64,000 bases of DNA from Amycolatopsis saalfeldensis (lineage in GTDB: Bacteria > Actinomycetota > Actinomycetes > Mycobacteriales > Pseudonocardiaceae): positions 62,001 through 126,000 of the forward strand of contig NZ_FOEF01000025.1 of the NCBI RefSeq assembly GCF_900110575.1, written 5' to 3'. Positions 1-7,885 of the stretch are shown in pieces. The notes below the pieces were generated by a model that did no database searches, was not told where the DNA came from, and was given only the letters and a program-made list of their open reading frames with translations. The translations under genes were made by a program, and so were the position numbers. The stretch's first letter is position 1. Each line of letters opens with the position of its first letter.

Positions 1-497
1 GACGCCGCCAGGTTCGCCCCGCGCCGGTCGCCGCCGCGAGTGCTCTCCTCCCGCTCGTCGTAGAGGGCCGACAACACCGCGTCGACACCTCTGTCCTCTT
101 CGGACAGCACGCGACCGGTGCCGTCGTCACCCCCGCCCAGCACCAGCCGCCAGCGGCGCAACCGGTCTGGGATGGCTGCCGACCCGCCCGGCCCGGCGAG
201 CCCGGCGGCGTCTGCCGGTCCGGTCGGTGGGTTCGGCCGGGCGGGTTCGGCCGGTTCGGCTGATCCGATGCGGCCTGCCGGTTCAGCTGGTCCGGCCGGT
301 GGGCTCGCCCCGGCGGGTGCGGCGGGTGGTCTACCCGCGGTGAGTCCGCCGGGCGTGTCGGGTGCGGTTGGTGGGTTCGGCGCGGTGGGTCCGCTGGATC
401 CGGCGGCGTCTGCCGGTCCGGTCGGCGGGTTCGGCTGGGCGAGGTGGGCCGGTGCGGTTGCTGGGGTCGGTGCGGCGGATTCGCTCGGTTCGGTCAC
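1..497 (-). CDS. VWA domain-containing protein, N-terminal part (runs off left edge)
   Basis: Read on the minus strand from a GTG at 497, the frame stays open to base 1 and gives 165 residues. About 105 residues of Pro/Ala/Gly-rich linker contain the motif PNPPTGPADAAG twice. A conserved-looking stretch follows with RRWRLVLGGG, then GTGRVLSEEDRG, then VLSALYDEREE. This matches what I remember of the N-terminus of VWA proteins that lie next to DUF5682 genes. The VWA fold itself would lie beyond the window, so the name rests on that N-terminal pattern and on gene order. The GTG overlaps the TGA of the DUF5682 gene by 4 bases (GTGA), which implies coupled translation. VWA proteins usually pair with MoxR ATPases, and one is encoded two genes upstream. 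Confidence 0.75.
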   Translation of the reverse strand, partial: MTEPSESAAPTPATAPAHLAQPNPPTGPADAAGSSGPTAPNPPTAPDTPGGLTAGRPPAAPAGASPPAGPAEPAGRIGSAEPAEPARPNPPTGPADAAGLAGPGGSAAIPDRLRRWRLVLGGGDDGTGRVLSEEDRGVDAVLSALYDEREESTRGGDRRGANLAA

Positions 498-2674
498 GGC
501 GTCGCTCCCAGGAGGGTGGCCAGGACGGGCAGGGCGAGCTCGGCGCGGGGGTCGTCCAGGTCGTCGGTGGGTGTCGCGGCCTTTGGGGCGGTGCCGGACA
601 GGGTGGCGGCGCGCTCGCCGATGGCGCGCTTCTCCGGGCCTGTGAAGGCGCCGAAAGTACGGCGCAGCAAGGGAAGCACCTCGGTGAAGACCTCCGGGGG
701 AATGCCGCCCAGCCAGGTGTCGATCACCCGCAGCATGCGCTCGTCGTGGACCAGCAGCAGGGCGCCGCCCGCGAAGAAGCCCTCGACGTACGCCGCGCCC
801 GCCGAGGGCTCGACGCCCGGCGTGAGCGCACGGCCCAGCCGCAGCTCGACCTCTGTGCCGTCCAGCAGGTCGGCGTCGTGGAGCAGGCGGACGACCCGTC
901 CGGCCAGCAGCGGCGGCAGGGTGTCGCGCCCGGCGAGGCCGGACAGCGCGGAGAGCCAGCGCTCGCGCGCCGCTTCACCCAGCAGGGTCGTCGCCTCGTG
1001 CACGTCGTCGACCAGGCGGCAGAAGCGTTCGGCCGCGTCCTCGTCGATGCCGTGGGTCGCGGGTGGCAGGCCGGCGCACACGCGGGTGAGCATCCGGTCC
1101 GCGACCTCCCGCAGCCGCGCCGTGTCGGTGCCGCGGACGTCGCCGTAGCGCGTCGCCCGCGCCAGAGAGGGCAGCGCCGCCATCAGCCGGGCGACGTCCG
1201 CGTCGGCCGCCGCGCGGGTGTCGAGCGCGGTGAGCACCTCGGGCAGCGCGTCACCCAGGTCCGCCAGCAAGCAGTCCTCGACCGCCGTGGTGACGTCGGC
1301 CAGCGGCGGCTTCCCGGCCACGACCTCGCGGACCACCGTGGCCGCGGCCGACCCGACCGTGGTTCCGTGCACCGCCGCCGCGACCAGGTCCACCTCGTAG
1401 CCGGGCTCCCAGCACAGCGTCCAGGTCTCGCGGAACGTGCCCTTGCTGCGCGTCGCCGAGATTTCCGTTGTGCCCCAAGGGATGCCGAGCACCCGCAGCC
1501 GGTGCAGCAGCCGGGACCGGTCGACGCCGGCGGGCATGCGCAGGTCGAGGTCCAGCTCCCGCGGCTCCGGCTCGCGTTTGAGCCGCAGCCGCCGCGCGGT
1601 GGCGATCAGGTCGGCCGCGAGCGGTGCCTGCGGGACGCTCTCGGGCACCTCGCCGAGCAGCTCGCCCACCACCAGCCGCCGGGTGACCAGGTCGGCCTGC
1701 ACGTCGTCGCCCCCGCACAGCACCGCGCGAGTGGCGGCGTCGACCTCCGCGAGCCCGGCCGAAGACCGCCCTCGTAGCGTCGCCAGCGTGTCGGCCAGCC
1801 GCACCGCCTCGATCACGTGCGCGGTCGAGACCGGCAGATCCTCCTCACGCAGCACGCCCGCCACGCGGGTGAGCCAGCGGGCGGTGACGTCCTCGGCCGT
1901 GGTGAACAGGTGGTGGTACCAGCCGGGAGAGCGCACCCCGGCGCCGTAACCGCTGCCGGTCGCGAGCCGGCCGTGCGTCCACGGCACCCAGGTGCACACC
2001 GCCTTCCGCTTCGGGAGTCCTTTGAGGACGGACTGGTCCGCGGCCGCCGTCGGCAGCGGGTCGGCCAGCGCCGGGACGTGCCAGGCGCCGCAGATCACCG
2101 CGATCCGCTCGAAGCCTTCCTTGCGCGTCTTGCGGAGCACCGTGCGCATGTACGCCTCGCGCCGCCGTTCGTGGAGGTCTTCCGGCCGCTCGTCTTCCCG
2201 CAGCGCGGTCATCGCCTCGGCGATCACCTCGAACGGCGGCTCGGCGTCGCGCCGCGACTCGACGACGTCGTCCCACCAGCGCTCGGGATCGTCGTACCCG
2301 CCGGCCGCCGCCAGCTCGGCTAGCGGGTCGCCGGAGCGGGTGCTGCCTTCTTCGCCGAGCGCGAATTGGTGCGCCGCGGGGAGATCGCAGAACCGCGCCG
2401 GCACCCCCGCGGCGGTGGCGTACCGCAGCGCCTGCCACTCCGGGCTGAACACCGCGAACGGCCAGAACGCGGCGCTCGACACGTCGTCCGCCGCATACGC
2501 CAGCAGCGCCACGGGTGGGCGCATGCCCTCGTCGGCAGTCAGCCCGGCCAGCGCGTCGGCCTCGGGCGGGCCTTCGATGAGCACCACGTCCGGCTCCAGC
2601 TCGGCGAGCCGCGCGGCCACCGCCCGCGCCGAGCCCGGCCCGTGGTGCCGGATCCCGAGCAGGTGCGTGGTCAT
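494..2674 (-). CDS. DUF5682 family protein
   Basis: This 726-residue protein of unknown function starts at an ATG that overlaps the stop of the upstream ATPase gene (ATGA). The N-terminus reads GIRHHGPGSARA (His10, His11), followed by LEPDVVLIEGPP (Glu34). A later conserved-looking motif is CGAWHVPAL. The early His/Glu signature and alternating alpha/beta pattern recall the TraB/ChaN/EreA hydrolase-like group; that link is my inference. The C-terminal half looks mainly helical. It sits third in an overlapping run of DUF5691, MoxR ATPase, DUF5682 and VWA genes, so it probably acts with the ATPase as an effector or regulated enzyme. No signal peptide or membrane segment is visible, so it should be cytoplasmic. 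Confidence 0.85.
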   Translation of the reverse strand: MTTHLLGIRHHGPGSARAVAARLAELEPDVVLIEGPPEADALAGLTADEGMRPPVALLAYAADDVSSAAFWPFAVFSPEWQALRYATAAGVPARFCDLPAAHQFALGEEGSTRSGDPLAELAAAGGYDDPERWWDDVVESRRDAEPPFEVIAEAMTALREDERPEDLHERRREAYMRTVLRKTRKEGFERIAVICGAWHVPALADPLPTAAADQSVLKGLPKRKAVCTWVPWTHGRLATGSGYGAGVRSPGWYHHLFTTAEDVTARWLTRVAGVLREEDLPVSTAHVIEAVRLADTLATLRGRSSAGLAEVDAATRAVLCGGDDVQADLVTRRLVVGELLGEVPESVPQAPLAADLIATARRLRLKREPEPRELDLDLRMPAGVDRSRLLHRLRVLGIPWGTTEISATRSKGTFRETWTLCWEPGYEVDLVAAAVHGTTVGSAAATVVREVVAGKPPLADVTTAVEDCLLADLGDALPEVLTALDTRAAADADVARLMAALPSLARATRYGDVRGTDTARLREVADRMLTRVCAGLPPATHGIDEDAAERFCRLVDDVHEATTLLGEAARERWLSALSGLAGRDTLPPLLAGRVVRLLHDADLLDGTEVELRLGRALTPGVEPSAGAAYVEGFFAGGALLLVHDERMLRVIDTWLGGIPPEVFTEVLPLLRRTFGAFTGPEKRAIGERAATLSGTAPKAATPTDDLDDPRAELALPVLATLLGATP

Positions 2675-3756
2675 CCGCTGATCTCCTGGCCCGCCCGGTA
2701 GAAGTCGGCCCAGCCGTCGCGCTCGCGTACCACGGTCTCCAGGTACTCGATCCAGATCGCGCGATCGGCCACCGGGTCCTTCACCACCGCGCCGTGGATG
2801 CCGGCGGCCACGTCCTGCGCGCGCAGCACGCCGTCGCCGAAGTGGGCCGCCAGCGCGAGACCACCGGTGAGCACACTGATCGCCTCGGCGGTGGAGAGCG
2901 TGCCGGACGGTGTTTTCACCGCCGTACGCCCGTCTTCGGTCCGGCCCGCGCGCAGCTCGCGGAACACCGTGACCACCCGGCGGATCTCTGCCAGCTCCGC
3001 GGCCTCCGCCGGCAGCGACAGCGCGGCACCGAGCTGGGCGACACGGCGGCTGACGATCTCCACCTCGGCTTCGGCGGTGTCCGGCAGCGGCAGCACCACG
3101 GTGTTGAACCGTCGGCGCAGGGCGCTGGACAGCTCGTTCACACCCTTGTCGCGGTTGTTCGCCGTGGCGATGAGCGTGAAGCCGGGCCGCGCCTGTACTT
3201 CGCTGCCCAGCTCGGGGATCGGCAGGGTCTTCTCCGACAGCACGGTGATCAGCGAGTCCTGCACGTCGGCGGGGATGCGGGTCAGCTCCTCCAGCCGGGC
3301 CACCTTGCCGTCGCGCATCGCGCGCAGGATCGGGCTTTCCACCAGCGCCCGCTCGCTCGGGCCTTCGGCGATCAGGCGGGCGTAGTTCCAGCCGTAGCGG
3401 ATCGACTCCTCGGCGGTGCCCGCCGTGCCCTGCACCAGCAGGGTCGAATCGCCGCTGATGGCGGCGGCCAGGTGCTCGGACACCCACGTCTTCGCCGTGC
3501 CGGGCACCCCGAGCAGCAGCAGCGCCCGGTCGGTGGCCAGCGTCGCGACGGCGACCTCGACCAGCCGGCGCGGGCCGACGTACTTGGGCGTGATCTCGGT
3601 GCCGTCGTCGAGCCGGCCGCCGAGCAGGTAGGTGACCACGGCCCACGGCGAGAGCAGCCACGACGGCGGCCTGGCCCGGTCGTCGGCCGCGGCCAGCGCG
3701 GCCAGTTCACCGGCGTACTCCTGCTCGGCGTGGGGCCGGAGGACTGCGGACGTCAT
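2671..3756 (-). CDS. MoxR-type AAA+ ATPase
   Basis: This 361-residue AAA+ ATPase has Walker A GVPGTAKT at residues 83-90, a Walker B-like VARLEELTR at about 152-160, sensor-1 IATANNRDKG near 197-206 and the arginine pair region SALRRRF at about 211-217. The Walker B region reads LEE rather than the usual DE. I believe this is normal for the DUF5682-associated branch, but an alignment is needed. MoxR ATPases typically remodel or activate partner proteins together with VWA-domain proteins, and a VWA gene lies downstream. The ATG overlaps the DUF5691 stop by 4 bases, and its own stop overlaps the next start by 4 bases. This points to a single translationally coupled unit. Confidence 0.93.
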   Translation of the reverse strand: MTSAVLRPHAEQEYAGELAALAAADDRARPPSWLLSPWAVVTYLLGGRLDDGTEITPKYVGPRRLVEVAVATLATDRALLLLGVPGTAKTWVSEHLAAAISGDSTLLVQGTAGTAEESIRYGWNYARLIAEGPSERALVESPILRAMRDGKVARLEELTRIPADVQDSLITVLSEKTLPIPELGSEVQARPGFTLIATANNRDKGVNELSSALRRRFNTVVLPLPDTAEAEVEIVSRRVAQLGAALSLPAEAAELAEIRRVVTVFRELRAGRTEDGRTAVKTPSGTLSTAEAISVLTGGLALAAHFGDGVLRAQDVAAGIHGAVVKDPVADRAIWIEYLETVVRERDGWADFYRAGQEISG

Positions 3757-5195
3757 GAGAGCTCCTCGTGCATTTCGCGGCGGAAGGTGAGGGTTTCGGC
3801 GACGGCTCGCCGCCACGGGGCGGCCTCGCCGGGCAGGGGGATCACGGCCAGCCGGTGGCCGAGGCAGGCCGGCGGCACCGCCTTGGCGATCAGGGTGGCC
3901 GCGTGCGCGACCAGCCGGTGGTCCTGCTGCGCGGCGACCCAGTCGAGCAGCACCCGGCCCAGTTCTTCGGGCCACGGCTGCGGCAGGTCGAGGATGAGCC
4001 GGGTGAGAGCCTCGACTTTGAGGCCCCGCGCGAGCTTCGCGACGGTGGCGGCCTGCCGCTGCGGGGCGAGCACGCCGATCAGCGCGGCCGTGCTGCGCCC
4101 GCCCGGCTCCGCCTCGACCAGTGCCTGCGCCCACGCCTCGTCGCCCTGCCGGATCGCCGCCGTGGCCCAGCTGTCGCGCAGCACCGGCAGCGGGCAGCCC
4201 TCCACGAGCATGCCGACGAGGTCGGCCGGCGTGCCGAACTTCGCCCAGAAACCCAGCGGGGTGGCGGAAATGATCGCGCGCAGCCGCCCGGTGCCCTGGT
4301 CCGGCCCGTGCGGCACGCGGACGCCGTCGCGCAGCAGCGTGTCGTCCGCTTCGGGCCGGGTCAGCTGCAGGACATCGGCCCGCAACTCCCGGCTGCGGAC
4401 GGTGACGCAGTCCTGCAGGCGCGCCGCCATGCGCCGGCCGAGGTCCGCTTCGGGCAGCCGGCCGAGCAGATGCGTGGCCGTGTCGCGGACCCCCGCCGCC
4501 CGCTCGGCGAGCGCGGCGTCGAGGAACGGCTCGTCCTCCTCGGTCAGGTGTTCGCCGAGCAGGCCGAGGAAAACGGCGCGTTGGTCGGCGGGCTCGCTGC
4601 GCCAGGTGGCCGCGAGCGCGGCCCGGGCGGCGTCCGGGTCCTCGGCGAGTGCGCGCGCGAGCCAGGCCTGGCGCCGCGCGGGGGTGCCGTACTGCCAGGC
4701 GTCGTCGTTGTCGTCCGCGACCGTGGCGACCAGGAAGGCCCAGTCGGGGTTCCGCTCGCCGAGCCAGGTGCCGACGGCCCCGGCGACCGCCGCCAGCGGC
4801 GCCCGCAGCGGAACCCGCGACCGCGCCTTCTCGGCGAGCTGCGGCACCTGGTCGGGCGGCACCCGGAAACCGGCCGCGGCGACGGCGTTCAGCCACTCTT
4901 CGAGCAGCTCGGGCCGGTTCGCGTGGAGCAGCCGGGCCAGCCGCTCGCGCGCCACGGGCGGGACCGGCGGCCGCCCGTCCGGCTCGGCGGGATCCTCGCG
5001 CCGCGCCCCCGGGACCGGTAGCTGCCCGGCTCGCCGGTAGTTGGTGACGAGCGCCGCGGTGGTCAGCACTCCGTCCGCGGGGTCACGGATGCCTTCGGTG
5101 AGCGCCCGGATCGCGGCCGGCTGCCCGGTGCGGTCGAGCGCCCGGCGGCGGGTGCCGAGCAAGGCGGTGCTGACGAGGTCCTCCCAGGCCTTCAT
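3753..5195 (-). CDS. DUF5691 family protein
   Basis: This 480-residue soluble protein begins MKAWEDLVSTALLGT, a start I associate with the DUF5691 family. The body is rich in Ala, Leu and Arg with repeated amphipathic helices and motifs such as ATPLGFWAKFG. It reads as an all-helical, perhaps HEAT-like scaffold, which is an inference. There is no catalytic motif that I recognise. It is the first gene of the tightly coupled run, with a 4-base overlap (ATGA) into the MoxR ATPase gene. About 220 non-coding bases separate it from the SWIM protein gene upstream. In such clusters it probably serves as an adaptor or substrate-recognition subunit of the ATPase. Confidence 0.85.
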   Translation of the reverse strand: MKAWEDLVSTALLGTRRRALDRTGQPAAIRALTEGIRDPADGVLTTAALVTNYRRAGQLPVPGARREDPAEPDGRPPVPPVARERLARLLHANRPELLEEWLNAVAAAGFRVPPDQVPQLAEKARSRVPLRAPLAAVAGAVGTWLGERNPDWAFLVATVADDNDDAWQYGTPARRQAWLARALAEDPDAARAALAATWRSEPADQRAVFLGLLGEHLTEEDEPFLDAALAERAAGVRDTATHLLGRLPEADLGRRMAARLQDCVTVRSRELRADVLQLTRPEADDTLLRDGVRVPHGPDQGTGRLRAIISATPLGFWAKFGTPADLVGMLVEGCPLPVLRDSWATAAIRQGDEAWAQALVEAEPGGRSTAALIGVLAPQRQAATVAKLARGLKVEALTRLILDLPQPWPEELGRVLLDWVAAQQDHRLVAHAATLIAKAVPPACLGHRLAVIPLPGEAAPWRRAVAETLTFRREMHEELS

Positions 5196-5414
5196 CGGGG
5201 CACCGCCTGGGCTGGGGAGTGGTGGTGGAGGGCCGCGGACGGCAGGGGAGGGGTCCCTTCGGGGATGGGGGTGTTTGCTGCGCCGGGAGTGGTGATCTCG
5301 GGTGCTGTGGTGGTGATTGCTGTTGCGGTGTAAGGGAAGTCGGTGGTTGAAGAGGCTATCGCGGCGAGCGTGGCAGAGGCGGTGGCGCCGGGCAGCACGG
5401 CCGGGAAGGGCTGC

Positions 5415-7124
5415 TCAGTCAAGGCGCACCACGCCATCGGGGTGCCAGCAGGTGAGGGGGCGGAGGCCGGCGGGGGTCCATTCGGCCGCGAGGGTCACCG
5501 GGTGTGCCGCGGCCAGGGCCAGCAGGCGCCACGGGTCGGTGCCCGGGGTCAGGGGCAGGGCGGATCCGTCTACATCGGACAGTGCCCAGCCGGTCCGGCC
5601 AGTGGTCGGGTGACCGGCCGAGTCTGTGGTCGGGCGGGCTGGGCCGGTTGGCGGGCCAGCCGGGGCGGTGGCGCTGCCGGTGGGCAGGCCGGTCGGGTTG
5701 GTGGCGTTGCCGGTTGGGCCGGTGGACGGGCCAGCCAAGCCGGTGGCCCTGCCGGTTGTGCCGGTGGGCAGGCCGGTCGGGTTGGTGGCGTTGCCGGTTG
5801 GGCCGGCGGCTCTGCCGGCAGGGCCGGTGGACGGGACAACTGGGCCGGTCGGGTTGGTGGCGTTGCTGGTTGGGCTGGTGGGCAGGCCGGTCGGGTTGGT
5901 GGCGCTGCCGGTTGGGCTGATGGGCAGGCCGGTCGGGCCGGTGGACGGGACAACCGGGCCGGTGCCAGGGCCGGGGTAGCGGGCTGGGGTCACGTCGGCG
6001 AGGAGCATGGGCCAGCGGTCGAGCCAGGGGTCCGCAGCGAGGGCCTCGGCGTAGGACGACAGGGCCTCGGCGACGGTGTCGCCTCGCGGGGGAGGTGAGG
6101 TTACCGGCTCGGTGTGGTCGGCGAACAGGGCACGTAGCGGCACGGCGCCCGGGTAGAAGGCCAGCTCGCCCGGCACGATGTGGCCCGGTGGCAGCGAGCT
6201 GTCCAGCGGGCGGCCCGGCGGGGCGAACGACAGCACCAGCGCGGGACGGCCGGAGTGCCGCCCGCGCAGCCAGGTGCGGCGGGTGCGGAGCGCGTCCAGC
6301 TCCTCGTCGACCGCGCCGGTGACCAGCCACTGGTCGGCGACGCGCTCGCCGGACTCCAGCACCTGCGCGGTGCTCGTGGCGAAGCCGAGGCGGGTGCGGA
6401 TCGTCTCGGCCAGGTCGGGCGGCAGCTGTTCGAGGCGGGTCACCGAGCCTGCGAGCACGTACAGCAGCGACAGCTCCGCCAGCAGGTCACCCGGCCAGTC
6501 GCGGCCCCGGCCGACCAGGCCCGCGGCCCGCCGCAACCCATTGGCCAGGCCGGTTGCCTGAGCGTCGATCATCCGCGCCGCCACGCCGCGCAGCTCTCCG
6601 GCCCCTCCGCGTTCGAAGCCCGCGAAGCCGGCCTCGACGCGGTCGGTCAGCCAGCCGCGCAGCTCGGCCGCGCCCGCCGTGACGCGGGCCATCCGGTCTT
6701 GCGCGCGCTTCGCCGCGGCCTCGAGGTCCTTCGGCGCCTCCGGCCGCTTCTCCGCGCGGGCGTCGCGAGAAGCCCGCTCCTCCAACCAGATCCGTACCCA
6801 TCCGGGCTCGTCCGGGGTCTCGGGCACCTGCCCCGACGACCACAGCAGCAACAGACCCAGCGCGTGCTTGCACGGGAACTTCCGGCTCGGGCAGGTGCAC
6901 CGGAACGCCGGCCCGGCCAGCTCGACCGCCGCCTGGTACGGCTTCTGCCCGCTGCCCTGGCAGGCACCCCACACAGCCCGCGCCGACGCGCCCGCGCCGG
7001 ACCACCTCGCCGGCACCGCCTGGCCGCGCCCGGCCTTCGCCGACGACGCGTCCGGCGCGAGCCCGAGCACGCGCTCGGTGCTCCAGCGCGCCGCCACCGG
7101 TCCCCCCAACGTTTCCCTGGCCAC
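5415..7124 (-). CDS. SWIM zinc-finger protein with Gly/Pro/Thr repeat insert
   Basis: The protein has 569 residues from a GTG at 7124, chosen because AAGGG lies just upstream and because the family usually begins close to [16 protein letters not shown] (here residues 13-28). A longer frame opens at 7184 but adds unconserved residues. The SWIM motif CxCx6CxH is complete at Cys76, Cys78, Cys85 and His87 ([12 protein letters not shown]). SWIM fingers bind nucleic acid or protein. From about residue 400 to 520 there is an unusual tract built from units such as [15 protein letters not shown], with ATNPTG occurring several times. It interrupts otherwise ordinary sequence that resumes at [12 protein letters not shown]. 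The gene lies upstream of the DUF5691/MoxR/DUF5682/VWA run and is commonly its neighbour. It probably belongs to the same functional unit. Confidence 0.88.
   Translation of the reverse strand: MARETLGGPVAARWSTERVLGLAPDASSAKAGRGQAVPARWSGAGASARAVWGACQGSGQKPYQAAVELAGPAFRCTCPSRKFPCKHALGLLLLWSSGQVPETPDEPGWVRIWLEERASRDARAEKRPEAPKDLEAAAKRAQDRMARVTAGAAELRGWLTDRVEAGFAGFERGGAGELRGVAARMIDAQATGLANGLRRAAGLVGRGRDWPGDLLAELSLLYVLAGSVTRLEQLPPDLAETIRTRLGFATSTAQVLESGERVADQWLVTGAVDEELDALRTRRTWLRGRHSGRPALVLSFAPPGRPLDSSLPPGHIVPGELAFYPGAVPLRALFADHTEPVTSPPPRGDTVAEALSSYAEALAADPWLDRWPMLLADVTPARYPGPGTGPVVPSTGPTGLPISPTGSATNPTGLPTSPTSNATNPTGPVVPSTGPAGRAAGPTGNATNPTGLPTGTTGRATGLAGPSTGPTGNATNPTGLPTGSATAPAGPPTGPARPTTDSAGHPTTGRTGWALSDVDGSALPLTPGTDPWRLLALAAAHPVTLAAEWTPAGLRPLTCWHPDGVVRLD
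5625..5980 (-). repeat. In-frame degenerate tandem repeat inside the SWIM gene
   Basis: On the plus strand, blocks such as GGCCGGTCGGGTTGGTGGCG recur at irregular spacing, each variant differing by a few bases. Read in the SWIM gene frame they encode a collagen-like series of GPTG, ATNPTG and LPTG units without breaking the frame. The tract is more G/T-biased on the plus strand than its flanks. It looks like a slippage or recombination-driven expansion. Confidence 0.85.
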
Positions 7125-7224
7125 TGTTCCCTTGCCGCACAATCGTTTCCTCCCCTGGCGGGGCTGACCGGAGAAGCATCCCATCCGGCACCGACATTTT
7201 CGGCGGCCGCCACGATCCGCCCGT

Positions 7225-7230
7225 TACGAT
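7225..7230 (+). promoter_or_regulatory. Possible -10 element for a leaderless DinB-type transcript
   Basis: TACGAT ends 8 bases before the GTG start at 7239, and there is no ribosome binding site in between. This spacing would place the transcription start at or next to the start codon, as in leaderless actinobacterial genes. No convincing -35 box is visible, so the call is weak. Confidence 0.35.
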
Positions 7231-7238
7231 CTGGCCCC

Positions 7239-7832
7239 GTGACCCCACCGCTCACCGCCGTCGCCGAGGCCCACCGGCGGCTCGGCGCCGCGCTCGCCGG
7301 GCTCACGGACGACGCGGTGCGGGAGCCTTCGCTGCTGCCCGGCTGGACCCGTGGCCACGTGCTCGCCCACCTCGCCGACGCTGCGCGCGCCCGGACCCGG
7401 GTCGTCGAGCACGCGTTGCGCGGCGAGACCGTCGCGATGTGGGCGCCGGGGGAGCGGGACTCGATCATCGACGCCACGTCCGGCCGGACCGCCGACGAGC
7501 ACCGCGTCGCCGTCGCCACCCAGGCCGGGGCCCTGGAACGGGTCTGGTCGCGCGTCGAGGACTGGCCAGCCTGCGAACCGGCCGTGTACACCCGCTGGCG
7601 CGAGGTCTGGATCCACCTCGTGGACCTCGACGCCGGCATCGGCCCGGCCGATTGGCCCGAGGACTTCGCCGCCCACGCCGTCGGCTTCCTGCGCGAGCGG
7701 ATCCCGGCGGGCACGAGCCTGACCGCCACCGCCGGGCCCGTCCGAGACTTGGCCGCCTGGCTCGCCGGCCGTGGCGACGGCGCGAGCCTCACCGGGCCGC
7801 TGCCCCCGCTCGGCCCCTGGCCCACCTACTGA
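7239..7832 (+). CDS. Maleylpyruvate isomerase N-terminal/DinB-like protein
   Basis: This 197-residue soluble protein carries the motif GWTRGHVLAHLADAA near residues 34-48, typical of the mycothiol-dependent maleylpyruvate isomerase N-terminal (DinB_2-like) fold. The spaced histidines would help bind a metal. Family members use mycothiol as a cofactor or act as thiol-dependent transferases, but the substrate of this one cannot be told. The GTG start is supported by the onset of conserved sequence and by a candidate leaderless promoter. It is transcribed divergently from the SWIM gene and ends just before a strong hairpin. The neighbours do not suggest a pathway. Confidence 0.82.
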   Translation: MTPPLTAVAEAHRRLGAALAGLTDDAVREPSLLPGWTRGHVLAHLADAARARTRVVEHALRGETVAMWAPGERDSIIDATSGRTADEHRVAVATQAGALERVWSRVEDWPACEPAVYTRWREVWIHLVDLDAGIGPADWPEDFAAHAVGFLRERIPAGTSLTATAGPVRDLAAWLAGRGDGASLTGPLPPLGPWPTY

Positions 7833-7838
7833 CGGAAA

Positions 7839-7867
7839 ACGCCGGGCCACGAAAGGCGGCCCGGCGT
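7839..7867. terminator. Bidirectional hairpin terminator between convergent genes
   Basis: A perfect 10-bp stem (ACGCCGGGCC pairing with GGCCCGGCGT) encloses a 9-base loop. It lies 7 bases after the stop of the DinB-like gene and 19 bases beyond the convergent sqdB stop. No long U tract follows, as is usual in GC-rich actinomycetes. Confidence 0.8.
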
Positions 7868-7885
7868 CTTCAGCACGAGAGAGCG

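Noticed and set aside
494-3661. 1055-residue frame on the minus strand
   Set aside because: Only the part from 2674 down is a real gene. The first ~330 residues are an Arg/Ala/Gly-rich shadow of the MoxR ATPase gene in another frame.
5192-5437. 81-residue minus-strand frame between the SWIM and DUF5691 genes
   Set aside because: Thr/Ala/Pro-rich with no ribosome binding site, overlaps both neighbours and shows no recognisable motif; more likely an intergenic spacer.
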